A DNA stretch of 64,000 bases from the NCBI RefSeq assembly GCF_022965805.1, contig NC_133105.1:29668277-29732276 (forward strand). The letters run 5' to 3'. Under the pieces are notes generated by a model that ran no database searches, was not told where the DNA came from, and worked only from the letters and a program-made list of their open reading frames with translations. Source of the DNA: Primulina eburnea (taxonomy: Eukaryota; Streptophyta; Magnoliopsida; Lamiales; Gesneriaceae). This document shows, in pieces, positions 47,705-60,324 of the stretch. How positions within the stretch are numbered: position 1 is the first letter of the stretch; each line of letters starts with the position of its first letter. A program made the translations under genes and the position numbers.

Positions 47705-49781
47705 TGTTAGAGTAGGTGCCCGTCGAGCCAAGTGTTGGTCGAGTGTTCACGATGAAACTCTATGTATAAACGATCTTTATTTTAATAATATTTGAATTTA
47801 TTATATTGGCGCATCTTTATCTGTATACCCATGCTAGTTGCATAGATAAAGTCCTTGAATATACAAATAGTAGAAAGAATATGAGATGCTCATATGATGA
47901 GTATCATGAAACTCATATTTGGAATACTGTATATTCTAAACGGTTCCTAGTCGATTCAGCCGCCACTAAGAAGGATATAGGCCGCTCGAGTTAGAGACTA
48001 GTATCTGCGATGTGAGTACCATGTTTCATTGGTAGGGGACATTGTGATGTCCGAACATGCAGATAGGTGCTCCTTGTAGAGTGCACTGAACAACCCTCCA
48101 TAAAAGGACTTTCCAAGTGGTTCTCACTTATCGAGTGGAATAGTCCTAGTTTATGGTTGTACACCATTAGTCCTTATGACCCGGGACAACATTGAGACTC
48201 TATGTGCTAGAATTACACTTTGGCTTGTTTACCGACTCTCATGGGGTCATCAGGTGGCAAGGTTGGGTGTTCTGTCGAAACATATAGGAGTCGATGCATT
48301 GTAGTCGGGGATTCACCGCTTACCTTCGGGTATGGATATCCTATGTGTTCTCATGTGTATGTAGATTGAAATCTCTGATCAGAGTATGGTGGTAATTATG
48401 AAAGGGGTTTCATAGATTACACCATCGATGCGACTACAACATGACACATAGCATCGATTCATTGACAACTCTTGATAAACCAATGGTAGTCGAATCGGTC
48501 GGGATATATGAGTTGAAGGGACCGTACTGTACGCTAACCATAATTGAATGGTTCTTGCAGGCACTATCATTTGATACCTAGGGAATCATGTAAGAGATGT
48601 TGCTAGGCGTTTAACATGATTCGTTGGGTGCTATCACACTTGAGTTCTGACGTTCTTGTTATCAAGGAGTTGATAAGTAAGAATGGAGCAATTGGGGTAT
48701 GCTCATATAAGGACATGTTTAGTCCGAATCACATGGAGATGTGAACCCACGGCTAGTTGTATCAATGAACCATTGAGGGCCACACAAGTGCTGGCTTTCT
48801 AGATCCCGTTGAGAAGTAAAATTAGTTCAATATGTTGAACGATTTATAAATGAGTTTATAAGTGTATAAAAAAAAAAAAAAATAGAAGTATGACTTCTAT
48901 GAGAGAAATGTAAATTTTAATTTATGGAAGTGTTTCTAAATTAAAATTTGGCCAAGTGAATAATGTATTTGAGAATTGTGATTTTCATAAACATTATTAT
49001 GGACTAAATTAAATTAATTCAAGTGTTGAATTAATTAAAAACTAGTGGACCTAGTAGAGTCCAAATAATTAAATTAATTCAAGTGTTGAATTAATTAAAT
49101 TATATTGAGTCTTGTAGAGCTCAATTTAAATTAATTATTTAACTAGTGGGACTTGGGTAAATTCAAGTAATGTTTGATTAGTCTCAAATATGTTTGAGAT
49201 AATTAAATTTAGTCAATGGTTTTTATTTTGATAATAAACCATATAATATGCATGCATGGGAGGTGAAGGGTTGGAGACAACTTTTGCAACTATCAAGGCT
49301 TGGCATGCTATTTTTGTCTCTACTTTTTGCAAGTCCAAGACAAGTCTCCCTTCCCCCCATTCTAGCACACAATGGCCGAAATTCACACAACAATTCTCTC
49401 AAGTTTTCTCTCAATTTTTCTCTTCAAGTGTTGAGGAAGAAAAATACTTCTCCTTGAAAAATCCTTTTATTTTTCTAGTGCAAAATAAAAGGGGTTCTAG
49501 TTTGCTAGTGGTGGGCCTAATTTTGAAGGAAAGATTCAAGAACAAGGTGAAGCTTGTAGATTGTCTTGCCATCAAGAGCTTAGTTGTATATCAACTAAGT
49601 TGGAGCCATAATCAACCTCAAGAGGTTGATAGGTAACTATTTCTAAACACACTATGAATGTCATTTTTGTGTTTTATTGTATTTCCTACACAAATCTTGA
49701 GGTGGCCGAAATTTATATGCTAAAATCGAAAATTTTTGTGCTTCCGTTGCGTTTCCGGCCACCGTAACCGGTCCGCTTTCA
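47705..49781 (+). repeat. 5' LTR of copia element K (2,077 bp)
   Basis: It runs from TGTTAGAGTAGG to TCCGCTTTCA. An A-run of about 15 bases (48868-48882) and a series of perfect hairpins (48825-49199) are its notable contents. A 62-codon open frame near 47806 recurs in all four copia LTRs but lacks an ATG, so it is not called. Confidence 0.94.
48825..49199 (+). other. Hairpin series in copia LTR
   Basis: Eight inverted repeats in order: GTTCAA/TTGAAC (48825-48840), TTATAAA/TTTATAA (48844-48861), ATAGAAGT/ACTTCTAT (48882-48900), AATTAATTCAA/TTGAATTAATT twice (49012-49036 and 49072-49096), GGAC/GTCC (49047-49062), TTGAG/CTCAA (49105-49124) and TCTCAAA/TTTGAGA (49182-49199). Five have loops of 3-4 bases. 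All recur in C, G and the 3' LTR. Confidence 0.8.
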
Positions 49782-49783
49782 AG

Positions 49784-49795
49784 TGGTATCCGAGC
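49784..49795 (+). promoter_or_regulatory. Primer binding site of copia element K
   Basis: TGGTATCCGAGC, two bases after the LTR, differs by one base from the initiator-methionine type used by the gypsy elements. Confidence 0.8.
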
Positions 49796-51586
49796 TATGG
49801 TTACGTTTTTGTGTAGCAAATACAAGATATTATGTTGAGATCGATTTCTAACCGCATGAGTGTATTTTTGCAACAAAATACCAAGGCCTTTTTGGGGACA
49901 TTTCGGGTAGCATGTTGCTGCCCGTGTCGGGCAGCTCGGGCTGCCCGAGGGGCTGCCCGTTTCGGGCAGCAAGGGCAGCCCGAGGGGCTGCCCGAACGCC
50001 CCTCTTTTAAAAATAAAAAAAAAAAAAATTTGTTGCCGGAATCCGGCGACGGAGCTCCGGCGACGGCGATGACGACTAGGGTTTTCCAAAAGTGTTTTGG
50101 ATTATCAAAGTGTCATGGGCCTTGAGTTGTTCGGCCATTAGATGGCTAACATGTTTGTGATTTTAAATGGGCCAAAACGGTTTTTGGTGAAAAATAATTT
50201 TTAGGGCCCTTAAGTTTAAAATTACAAAAGTTGCAAATATTTTCTCATGAAATAAATATTTTAAGTTGGACTTTAAATATTTATAGTAAATGGTGATTTA
50301 CAAGAAATTCGGTTATAAATAAATTAATTTGAAAGTAGACAAAGGTGTTTGTATACTTTGTTAACTTAGTTTATAATCGTGGCGGTTAGTGATTGGATCA
50401 AGATATATAATATTTGATCAATTAATTATTGTGATAATTAATTGATTGTGTATGATATGTGATATTATGCATGAAGGATGATCAAAAGCCCAAGCCCAAT
50501 TTTCTAGGTGTATGCTAGGATATTTTGTGTTGAATGATTGTAATAATTATCAATTCATAAAGAGGGCTTGGTTTATGGCCCGTTCCCACCCCATGAGATG
50601 TATCCCTATTTGCCATGGATATTTATTTGTAAATATTAGTATAGTGGATGATCAAGATTGGAAGATGGTGGCCATGATGATTATGAAGATCGAAGACATG
50701 TAAATATTGGAAGCTTATGTAATATTTGCATTTGCATCCCGTGCATTTCCCTAGGATTGGACCTAGGCCCGTGTTTAGCTCACACGATCCGTTAGTATTG
50801 GGGCGATTGATCATCCTTGTTTGTTTACTGTTTATAATATATGCATGATATGTTATAAATAATGAGTATGTGCGTTATTATTATGATAATAACAAAGTTG
50901 CATGAATCCGGCAAACATACGATCAAACATGGCGAGCTTTTAAATAAAATTAATGATGAGACCTTTTCAAAATTAAAAACCCTCATTTTGAATAAGATTC
51001 AAAATTAATATCAAGCTTGAAAAGAGGAATTATAAATTTGTTTATAATTTCCTTGTCTTCCATCGACAATGAGTGCATGATGAACGCTACCCGTACTCGG
51101 TGCTCGGCTCATATTATTTGGGGAGCTTTGGGTGCCGGAAAGCTGTGACATCCATTGACATGGTGATGTGAACTACGTGGAACTCCCATGATTTCGGCTC
51201 ATATTATTGGGGGAACTCATGGCGACCGTCCATTAAGGTTCAACATCGATGGGTAAGGCTTGACACGTGAAGATGAACGACGTCATATTATTGGGTCCTA
51301 TTCAAACGTGAGACAAAATTTTACGTAGAGGGTTGCATTGTGATGCAATTGGAAACTACCTTTTAGGAATTGTGATTGGCTGATATCATTCGGGATCATA
51401 ATTCGCTAATTGGACCTTACGTACCTACTGAGGAAAGGAGTTTCCCGTTTTCACTAGAGGGTAGTGAAAGATGTCAAAACAGTGGGAGCAAATATTTATG
51501 AAGTAAAAGTCCATACTTTATATCTTACTAAATATTTTAAAATAGTCATTCATATTTATCTGTTTACTTTTCAGTACTATTTGACA
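49796..51586 (+). other. Untranslated leader of copia element K (1.8 kb)
   Basis: I see no coding content. Four consecutive GC-rich perfect hairpins occupy 49917-49993. An A-run and smaller CCGGA/TCCGG palindromes follow (50010-50065), and the remainder is AT-rich unique-looking text. Such a long leader is unusual and may hold packaging or translation signals. Confidence 0.6.
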
Positions 51587-54500
51587 ATGTCTTCAATTCG
51601 CAATTCGCTTTCTGCCATACTCGAAAAACATGTGTTAACCGGACCTAACTACCTCACTTGGCTAAGAAATTTGAAAATTGTCTTGAACTCGGAAAAGATT
51701 GCATATACACTAAATGAGTCGCCCCCTGATAAGGCTCCGACTGATTGCACTCCTGAGGAATTGCAGACCTACAAGGATTGGTGTGACCATGACTTGAAGG
51801 CCAAGTGTTATGTGCAGGCTTCTATGAATGATGAGCTGCAGAGGCGTTTTGAGGGTGCAAAGAGTGCTGCTGACATTCATTTGCACCTCAAGGAGCTCTT
51901 TGGTGAGCAGACTCGGCCTCTTAGGCATGCTACCGTCAAGGAGCTAATCACTTTGCGCATGCGAGATGGGGCCTCGGTCCATGAGCATGGCCTAAAGTTG
52001 ATTGGACTCGTCGACAAGCTTGTTGGCATGGATTTGATGTTGCCTTCGGAGTTGACCACCGACGTGTTGCTGTTATCGCTGCCTAGCTCGTTTGATCTTT
52101 TTGTGGTGAATTTCAATATGAACAAGATGGAACCGACCCTTGAAGAGTTGGTGAACATGCTTGTAACTTTTGAGTCCACCATCAAGAAAGAGAAGTCGGT
52201 TCTTTATGTGGGTTCTTCATCTGGTACGAAGACCGATCCACGTGGGAAGAGGAAGAAGCGTTCTTTCCAACGTCCCAAGAAGAACGTGCCCTTGAAGAGG
52301 CAAGCTCCGAGTCCCGTTGTGGTAGCTACACCAGATAAAGCTAACAAGACTGTTGATATTTGTCATCACTGCAAGAAGCCTGGACATTGAAGGCGTAATT
52401 GCAAGGAATATCTTGCCCAGAAGGGTTCTGGAAAGGGTATGTTCTATATTGAAGTAAACATTTCAATTAACTCTACTTCTTGGGTATTGGATACCGGCTG
52501 TGGCTCACATCTCTGTAATGATTTGCAGGTGATGGGAAGAAGTAGGAGGCTCCGGGAAGGTGAGACCTTCTTGAGGATGGGCAATGGAGCAAGTGTTGCT
52601 GCCAAGGCTGTTGGAGATGTTTACTTGCATCTGAACAATGATTTTAAGTTTGTTTTGAGAGATGTTTTGTTATTACCAGATTTGGTGAAAAACATTATTT
52701 CCATTTCTATGTTGGACAAAGATGGATTTTCTTGTTTATTTAGCAAAGGTGTTTGCAACATTTACAAGAACGAATGTTTAATTGGTACCGGAGAACTTGA
52801 AAACGATCTCTACACCTTAAAATTGAAAGATATTCCACTTAACAATGTCCAAGCTGTAACAACAACAAAAAAGCGCAAACAAGATACTCTAAATTCGGCA
52901 CAATTATGGCATGCTCGATTAGGACATATTTCCCTAAGAAGGATGAACAAGCTAGTGGGAGTGGGCATGTTTAATATGTCTGATATTAATGCTCTCACAA
53001 CTTGTGAATCCTGTCTGAAAGGAAAGATGACCAAGATTCCCTTTAAGGGCCATGTGGAGCAAGCCAAAGGGTTATTGGATTTGATCCATACCGATGTGTG
53101 CGGTCCGCTTAGCATCACTACTAAGCATGGACATGCCTACTTCATCACCTTTACCAATGACTTTTCGAGGTATGGATATGTATATTTGATGAAATACAAG
53201 TCTGAAGCCTTTGAAAGGTTCAAAGAATTCAGAAGTGAAGTAGAGAAGCAATTGGGACGAAGCATCAAGACACTTCGATCGGATCGAGGTGGTGAGTACT
53301 TGAGTGCCAAGTTCCAAGAGTATCTTAGGGAGAATGGGATTCTCTCACAGTGGACTCCGCCTGCTACACCACAGTTGAATGGTGTTTCGGAGCATCGTAA
53401 CCGGACTTTGATGGACATGGTTCGGTCTATGATGGGGTTCACGGAGTTGCCGCCATCATTTTGGGGATATGCACTTGAGACAGCGGCACTGTTGTTGAAC
53501 AATGTCCATTCAAAAGAAGTTGAAAAGACTCCATATGAGATATGGATGGGAAAGCCACCCAAATATTCTTATCTTAGAATATGGTGGGTGCCCTGCTTAT
53601 GTGAAGCAGGTAGTGGGAGATAAATTGGATAGTCGATCCATTTTATGTTACTTTGTGGGATATCCAAAGAATTCGGTTGGATACTACTTCTATCATCCCC
53701 AAGAAACAAAAGTGTTTGTTTCTAGGAATGCAACCTTTTTGGAAAAGGAATTTCTATTGGATAGAAAAGGGGAGATGATAGAACTCGAAGAAGTTCGAGA
53801 GACACCCACAATTATAGAACCCACACCCGAAGAGCCAAGAGAGGAGATACAAGCTCCTAGAAGATCCGAGAGAGTCTCGAGACCACCTATGAGGTATGGT
53901 CTGCTTCTTGAAGAGGACCATGATGATCCTAACCTAGGATGTGATCCAAGGACCTTCAAGGAAGCCTTATCTGATGCCGATTCATCCAAGTGGCTTGAAG
54001 CAATGGAATCTGAGATGAATTCCATGCATTCGAACCAAGTGTGAAATCTCGTGGATCCACCTGAGGGAATTGTTCCCATAGGGTGCAAATGGATTTACAA
54101 GAGGAAACTTGGGGCGGATGTGAAGGTATTGACCTTCAAGGCGCGATTGGTGGCAAAAGGATATACTCAAAGACAAGGAGTTGACTTTGAGGAAACCTTT
54201 TCTCCAGTTGCAATGTTCAAGTCCATAAGGATTTTGCTAGCCATAGCTGCATGGTATGACTATGAGATATGGCAGATGTATGTTAAGACAGCCTTTCTTA
54301 ATGGGGATATTAAGGAAGAGATTTACATGTCTCAACCCGAAGGGTTTACATCTATCGGAAGTGAGCATATGGTATGCAAACTTCAAAGATCTATTTATGG
54401 TCTAAAGCAAGCATCTAGGAGTTGGAACCTTAGATTCGATAGTACAATCAAAGAGTTTGATTTTACTAAGAATCCTGAGGAACCCTGTGTGTATAAGAAG

Positions 54501-55520
54501 GTCAGTGGGAGTGCTGTGACATTCTTGGTGTTGTATGTTGATGACATTCTACTCATTGGGAATGATGTAGGAATGTTGCAATCAACTAAGATATGGTTAG
54601 CAAGCAAGTTCTCAATGCAAGACTTGGGTGAAGCATCTTTTGTATTGGGAATACAGATCTATAGAGATAGATCAAAAAGATTGCTTGGTCTCACCCAGTC
54701 CACATACTTTGATACCATCCTGAAGCGGTTCTGGATGGATGAGTCCAAGAGAGGACATCTACCAATGTGTCATGGCGTGTCCCTATCCAAGTCCATGTCT
54801 CCCAAGACTGATGAAGAGATAGTGGCGATGACACGCATTCCATATGCATCTGCAATTGGTAGCATCATGTATGGGATGATATCTACACGTCCTGACGTGG
54901 CCTTCGCACTAAGTGTAGTGAGTAGATATCAATCGAACCCTGGTCTTCCACATTGGAAAGCTGTGAAAGACATACTCAAGTACTTGAGGAGGACCAATAA
55001 ATTGTTCTTGGTCTATGGAGGTGGAGAACTAAAATTGGAAGGCTATACCGACTCTAGCTTCCAAAGCGATATTGATGACTCAAAGTCAACCTCTGGATTC
55101 ATATTCATGCTCAATGGTGCTGCTGTCTCTTGGAAGAGTTCCAAGCAAGACAGTACAGCGGATTCCACGACTGAGGCAGAATAAATTGCTGCATCAGCTG
55201 CAGCAAAGGAGGCTGTTTGGATAAGGAATTTCGTCCAAGAGTTGGGCGTCATTCCTAATGGAGTTGCTCTTGTCCCTGTGTTTTTTGACAACACGGGAGC
55301 GATTGCTCAAGCAAAGGACCCGAGGTCTCATCAGAAGTCCAAACACGTATTGAGAAAGTACCACATCCTCAGAGAGATCGTGGAAAGAGGAGATGTCATG
55401 ATTGACAAAGTCGACTCCGCAGATAATGTTGCTGATGCACTAACTAAGCCTTTACCAGGACCATCATTCGAGAAGCATCGCGAATCAATGGGTCTGAAGT
55501 ATATGGTTAGTTGGCTCTAG
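51587..55520 (+). pseudogene. gag-pol polyprotein of copia element K
   Basis: The ATG at 51587 (MSSIRNSLSAILEKHV) starts gag. The CCHC knuckle is at 52361-52402, protease DTG near 52490, integrase HHCC near 52905-53020 with HTDVCGP, LRSDRGGEY and NGVSE, then reverse transcriptase (YVDDILLIGND near 54535) and RNase H (YTDSSFQSD near 55045) to 55520. Lesions: TGG to TGA at 52388 inside the zinc knuckle, one extra base near 53585, TGG to TGA at 54042 and TAC to TAA at 55182. The reverse transcriptase motif QMDVKTAFLNG reads QMYVKTAFLNG at 54279, losing a catalytic aspartate. Element G keeps this residue. The product cannot be functional. Confidence 0.94.
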
Positions 55521-55534
55521 TGCAAGTGGGAGAT

Positions 55535-57608
55535 TGTTAGAGTAGGTGCCCGTCGAGCCAAGTGTTGGCCGAGTGTTCACGATGAGACTCTATGTATAAA
55601 CGATCTTTATTTTAATAATATTTGAATTTATTATATTGGCGCATCTTTATCTGTATACCCATGCTAGTTGCATAGATAAAGTCCTTGAATATACAAATAG
55701 TAGAAAGAATATGAGATGCTCATATGATGAGTATCATGAAACTCATATTTGGAATACTGTATATTCTAAACGGTTCCTAGTCGATTCAGCCGCCACTAAG
55801 AAGGATATAGGCCGCTCGAGTTAGAGACTAGTATCTGCGATGTGAGTACCATGTTTCATTGGTAGGGGACATTCTGATGTCCGAACATGCAGATAGGTGC
55901 TCCTTGTAGAGTGCACTGAACAACCCTCCATAAAAGGACTTTCCAAGTGGTTCTCACTTATCGAGTGGAATAGTCCTAGTTTATGGTTGTACACCATTAG
56001 TCCTTATGACCCGGGACAACATTGAGACTCTATGTGCTATAATTACACTTTGTCTTGTTTACCGACTCTCATGGGGTCATCAGGTGGCAAGGTTGGGTGT
56101 TCTGTCGAAACATATAGGAGTCGATGCATTGTAGTCGGGGATTCACCGCTTACCTTCGGGTATGGATATCTTATGTGTTCTCATGTGTATGTAGATTGAA
56201 ATCTCTGATCAGAGTATGGTGGTAATTATGAAAAGGGTTTCATAGATTACACCATTGATGCAACTACAACATGACACATAGCATCGATTCATTGACAACT
56301 CTCGATAAACCAATGGTTGTCGAATCGGTCGGGATATATGAGTTGAAGGGACCGTACTGTACGCTAACCATAATTGAATGGTTCTTGCAGGCACTATCAT
56401 TTGATACCTAGGGAATCATGTAAGCGATGTTGCTAGGCGTTTAACATGATTCGTTGGGTGCTATCACACTTGAGTTCTGACGTTCTTGTTATTAAGGAGT
56501 TGATAAGTAAGAATGGAGCAATTGGGGTATGCTCATATAAGGACATGTTTAGTCCGAATCACATGGAGATGTGAACCCACGGCTAGTTGTATCAATGAAC
56601 CATTGAGGGCCACACAAGTGCTGGCTTTCTAGATCCCGTTGAGAAGTAAAATTAGTTCAATATGTTGAACGACTTATAAATGAGTTTATAAGTGTATAAA
56701 AAAAAAAAAAAAAAGTATGACTTCTATGAGAGAAATGTAAATTTTAATTTATGGAAGTGTTCCTAAATTAAAATTTGGCCAAGTGAATAATGTATTTGAA
56801 AATTGTGATTTTCATAAACATTATTATGGACAAAATTAAATTAATTCAAGTGTTGAATTAATTAAACACTAGTGGACCTAGTAGAGTCCAAATAATTAAA
56901 TTAATTCAAGTGTTGAATTAATTAAATTATATTGAGTCTTGTAGAGCTCAATTTAAATTAATTATTTAACTAGTGGGACTTGGGTAAATTCAAGTAATGT
57001 TTAATTAGTCTCAAATATGTTTGAGATAATTAAATTTAGTCCATGGTTTTTATTTTGATAATAAACCATATAATATGCATGCATGGGAGGTGAAAGGTTG
57101 GAGATAACTTTTGCAACTATCAAGGCTTGGCATGCTACTTTTGTCTCTACTTTTTGCAAGTCCAAGACAAGTCTCCCTTCCCCCCATTCTAGCACACAAT
57201 GGCCGAAATTCACACAACAATTCTCTCAAGTTTTCTCTCAATTTTTCTCTTCAAGTGTTGAGGAAGAAAAATACTTCTCCTTGAAAAATCCTTTTATTTT
57301 TCTAGTGCAAAATAAAAGGGGTTCTAGTTTACTAGTGGTGGGCCTAATTTTGAAGGAAAGATTCAAGAACAAGGTGAAGCTTGTAGATTGTCTTGCCATC
57401 AAGAGCTTAGTTGTATATCAACTAAGTTGGAGCCATCATCAACCTCAAGAGGTTGATAGGTAACTATTTCTAAACACACTATGAATGTCATTTTTGTGTT
57501 TTATTGTATTTCCTACACAAATCTTGAGGTGGCCGAAATTTATATGCTAAAATCGAAAATTTTTGTGCTTCCGTTGCGTTTCCGGCCACCGTAACCGGTC
57601 CGCTTTCA
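55535..57608 (+). repeat. 3' LTR of copia element K (2,074 bp)
   Basis: Close match to the 5' LTR. It is preceded by the purine-rich GTGGGAGAT. It lacks a few bases next to the A-run near 56700. It ends TCCGCTTTCA at 57608, followed by the duplicated ATCAC. Confidence 0.94.
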
Positions 57609-57838
57609 ATCACAACCCAAATCGCGTCACAGCCCCGCGAAGATCGAGGTAACTTCGTCACGAAATCCATGGAAATGTGGTCCCATTTCCATTCAGGAAC
57701 AGACAAACTCTGAAGTAATCCTCCGGGCTTCTTTCTTTCTGCCTTCACCTGCTGGCAATTCAGACATTTAGACACAATTTCTGCAATGTCTGTCTTCATT
57801 TGCTTCCACCAGAATTGCGTCTTCAAGTCATTGTACAT
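57609..57838 (-). pseudogene. Integrase N-terminal part of element J
   Basis: Reads [25 protein letters not shown] (second half of the HHCC finger), then [13 protein letters not shown] and IWVV, continuing across element K into 47704. Upstream coding is cut off at 57838, where LTR sequence of fragment L begins. Confidence 0.9.
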
Positions 57839-58405
57839 CTACCCAGCACCGCGGGTGCGCTCATGTTTCGGCAGGATTTTATTTTTGAAAATACCTCGAC
57901 CGCGGGTGCGGTCTCACCACCGCGGGTGCGGTCTTGCTAACACCGCAGGTGCGGTGTGGCTTCGCACAAATTCACCAATTTTTTCTCAATGCACCGCGGG
58001 TGCTGTCCTTCCTGTACCGCGGGTGCGGTGTGGCTTCGGCCAAACTTCACAATTCTGATTTAAATGTTATGCATTCTTACCTCGACAAGTCTAGCATCAG
58101 TGCCAATTGATAATTCTCGAGCCTTACATTTCTCCCCCTCTTAGACAAGAGTTCGTCCTCGAACTCGTAAGCAAATAATCATGCAAGTATATACAACACA
58201 GTATAATAAAATTGAAAGGAGGACTCACATCATATAAATAGCTCAGGATGTTTCTGCCTCATATCAGACTCTGTCTCCCAAGTTGCTTCTTCGATGCCAT
58301 GACGACTCCACTGAACCTTCACAAGCGGAATGGTCTTGGTTCTAAGCTGTTTCTCTTTCCGATCAAGAATCTCTATCGGTCTTTCAACATAGCTCAGAGT
58401 CTGAT
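57839..58405 (-). repeat. Fragment L: J-type LTR start, polypurine tract and chromodomain end
   Basis: 57839-58128 is the U3 part of a J-type LTR, with a beta array at 57848-58030 that has lost one unit relative to J. The polypurine tract and the last 62 codons of a chromodomain frame follow, up to 58405. It nearly duplicates 46300-46890. It is interrupted by element M at 58406, with CTGAT as the expected target duplication. Confidence 0.88.
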
Positions 58406-60220
58406 TGTGGGGACCCGGGCTCTAACTCAATTCTTTTGGGATTTAATTGGATCTTTATTAAAAATGACGGGTCAAATTTTTCGCTTTCTAACCTTTAATC
58501 GAATGTTAACATAAAGCGTCTCATTTTTATTTAAAACAAACATCAGTCATCAAACATTACATGTCGTGATCTAGTAGCCTTACTTGTTATACATGTTATA
58601 AGAACAACATAACATCTCTAGTATCAACATGAAACTACTAGTACAACATAAGAAGTCTTCTGCTACACCCGGCATCACCACGCTATCAACTCTCTCGTCC
58701 TCGTCGTGACCCTGATCCTGCCCCACCTGTTGCCATGCACACATACAGACACGACAACAGCCGGATAACTCCGGTGAGAACATATCCCAGTATAAAACAT
58801 GGATGCATGCAATGTAATAAATCATGTACAAATGCATAACATAAATCCAGTAACATGAATATACATCTAAACATGTAGTAGAATACAAATCTGTATTCAA
58901 CAATTCAAATCTTGACTCGACTCTTTTCTAATCTAGGGATCCCGGTGTGAATAAGACGGTCTGTCACCTACCCAACCACTCGGGGCGACGGTACGTCTTA
59001 TTCCTAGACTTCGGTCAACTCTGTATCGAGGGTCTACACATATAGCAAATCTGCTCCTATGTGTCGATACACCGAAACGTCTAGTTTTGGCAAGTCTGCC
59101 AATCTCTCCTATCTCAGGACTCGAATATAAATCAATAAACAAGGCATTACATAATCAAATGTAATAACAATCTAGTATGTGATTTAGGGAAACTCGTATC
59201 AAATCTGAATCGAGTTGTGCAATCCCGTGACCACATGAATTATACCTTTCTTGTCGAATCGTCGGTCGAAGTCTCGAGTTCACAATAGCCAATACAAATC
59301 TGAAATGGCATAAACAATGTGCACTTCAATCATATACATCTCAAACAAATCAATATACAAAGCTAACATCGGTTTCAAATTAATTCGACGGCGTAACGAC
59401 GTAGTTCTTCGATACCGGTAACTCCACCATAACATGCTCAATCATAATCAACTCATAAACTCATCAACCTCAATACATAAGCTGAAATCTGTACCATTTT
59501 AACGTAATACATGCTGGAAACTAACAATCGTAGCCAATAACATCCGTTTCTTGATGCGGTTACGCATATACCATGCTCAATACCTCAAGAACACAATCTA
59601 ATTAACATACTACAATTTCTCCAACATCTATATTTCGAGATAGGCTGGGATTATATCAAACTTACGTCACTTTGTAGCCGTCAATGCAAGGAACACAAAT
59701 CTTACCTCAGAATTAAAATCGGATAACCGGAAATAGCAAAATCTCAAGTGCAAAGATCAAAAGAATGAAGGCTTCTCCCAAATCCTCTCTCGGTTCTAAG
59801 TTCTGAAATCTGAAGAATGAGATGTCATGCCAAGGTTTATATATCACATGCCATGTGTCAATACGAAATTCAAAGGTGGCAATCTCGCATGCACACCGCG
59901 GGTGCGGCAACTCAAGAGTGCGGGTGCGCTGAGCTCACGGCAAATTCATTTTAAAGTGTGACACTCAGACCGCGGGTGCGGTCCTTACATGACCGCGGGT
60001 GCGGTCTCACACCGCGGGGGCGGTCTTGCTAACACCGCGGGTGCGGTGTCTGTTCGCAAAATACCACAAATTTCTGTCACCTACACCGCGGGGGCGGTAA
60101 TCTAAGCACCGCGGGGGCGGTGTGGCTTCGGCCATGCCTTCAAATTCTGATCTAAATATCATGTATTCTCGTCGTTTCAAGTCTCACATCAATAACAACC
60201 GATAATTCTCGAGCCTTACA
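58406..60220 (-). repeat. 3' LTR of element M (1,815 bp)
   Basis: The minus strand runs TGTAAGGCTCGAG (60220) to GGTCCCCACA (58406). It contains a beta array (59894-60121), a TATA run near 59840-59846, a stem-loop (58950-59010) and an intact twin hairpin (58725-58776). Confidence 0.92.
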
Positions 60221-60235
60221 TTTCTCCTCCTCTTA
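60221..60235 (-). promoter_or_regulatory. Polypurine tract of element M
   Basis: The minus strand reads TAAGAGGAGGAGAAA directly before the LTR. It is broken by more A residues than the G5 runs of B, D and J. Confidence 0.8.
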
Positions 60236-60324
60236 GACAGGAGTTCGTCCTCGAACTCGCAAGCAAGTAATCATGCAAGTATATATATGAAACAATCTAA
60301 TCAAAATTGTAAGGAAAACTCACA

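Larger units (their letters stand above)
47705..57608 (+). mobile_element. Element K: complete Ty1/copia retrotransposon (9,904 bp)
   Basis: The 5' LTR is 47705-49781, the primer site 49784-49795, the leader runs to 51586, gag-pol is 51587-55520, the polypurine tract is before 55535 and the 3' LTR is 55535-57608. ATCAC is duplicated at 47700-47704 and 57609-57613. By eye the LTRs differ at roughly 25-30 sites over 2.07 kb. The family resembles Tnt1-type copia in pol; I do not assign a lineage. Confidence 0.95.

Noticed and set aside
47806..47994. A 62-codon open frame found in all four copia LTRs
   Set aside because: It has no ATG and sits in recently copied LTRs, so conservation reflects common descent rather than coding.
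49917..49993. GC-rich hairpins as an intrinsic bacterial-type terminator
   Set aside because: Multiple hairpins without a directly following T-run, and the context is a plant nuclear retroelement.
50100..51586. A captured host gene in the long copia leader
   Set aside because: No frame above about 65 codons and no recognisable domain; I see nothing to support it.
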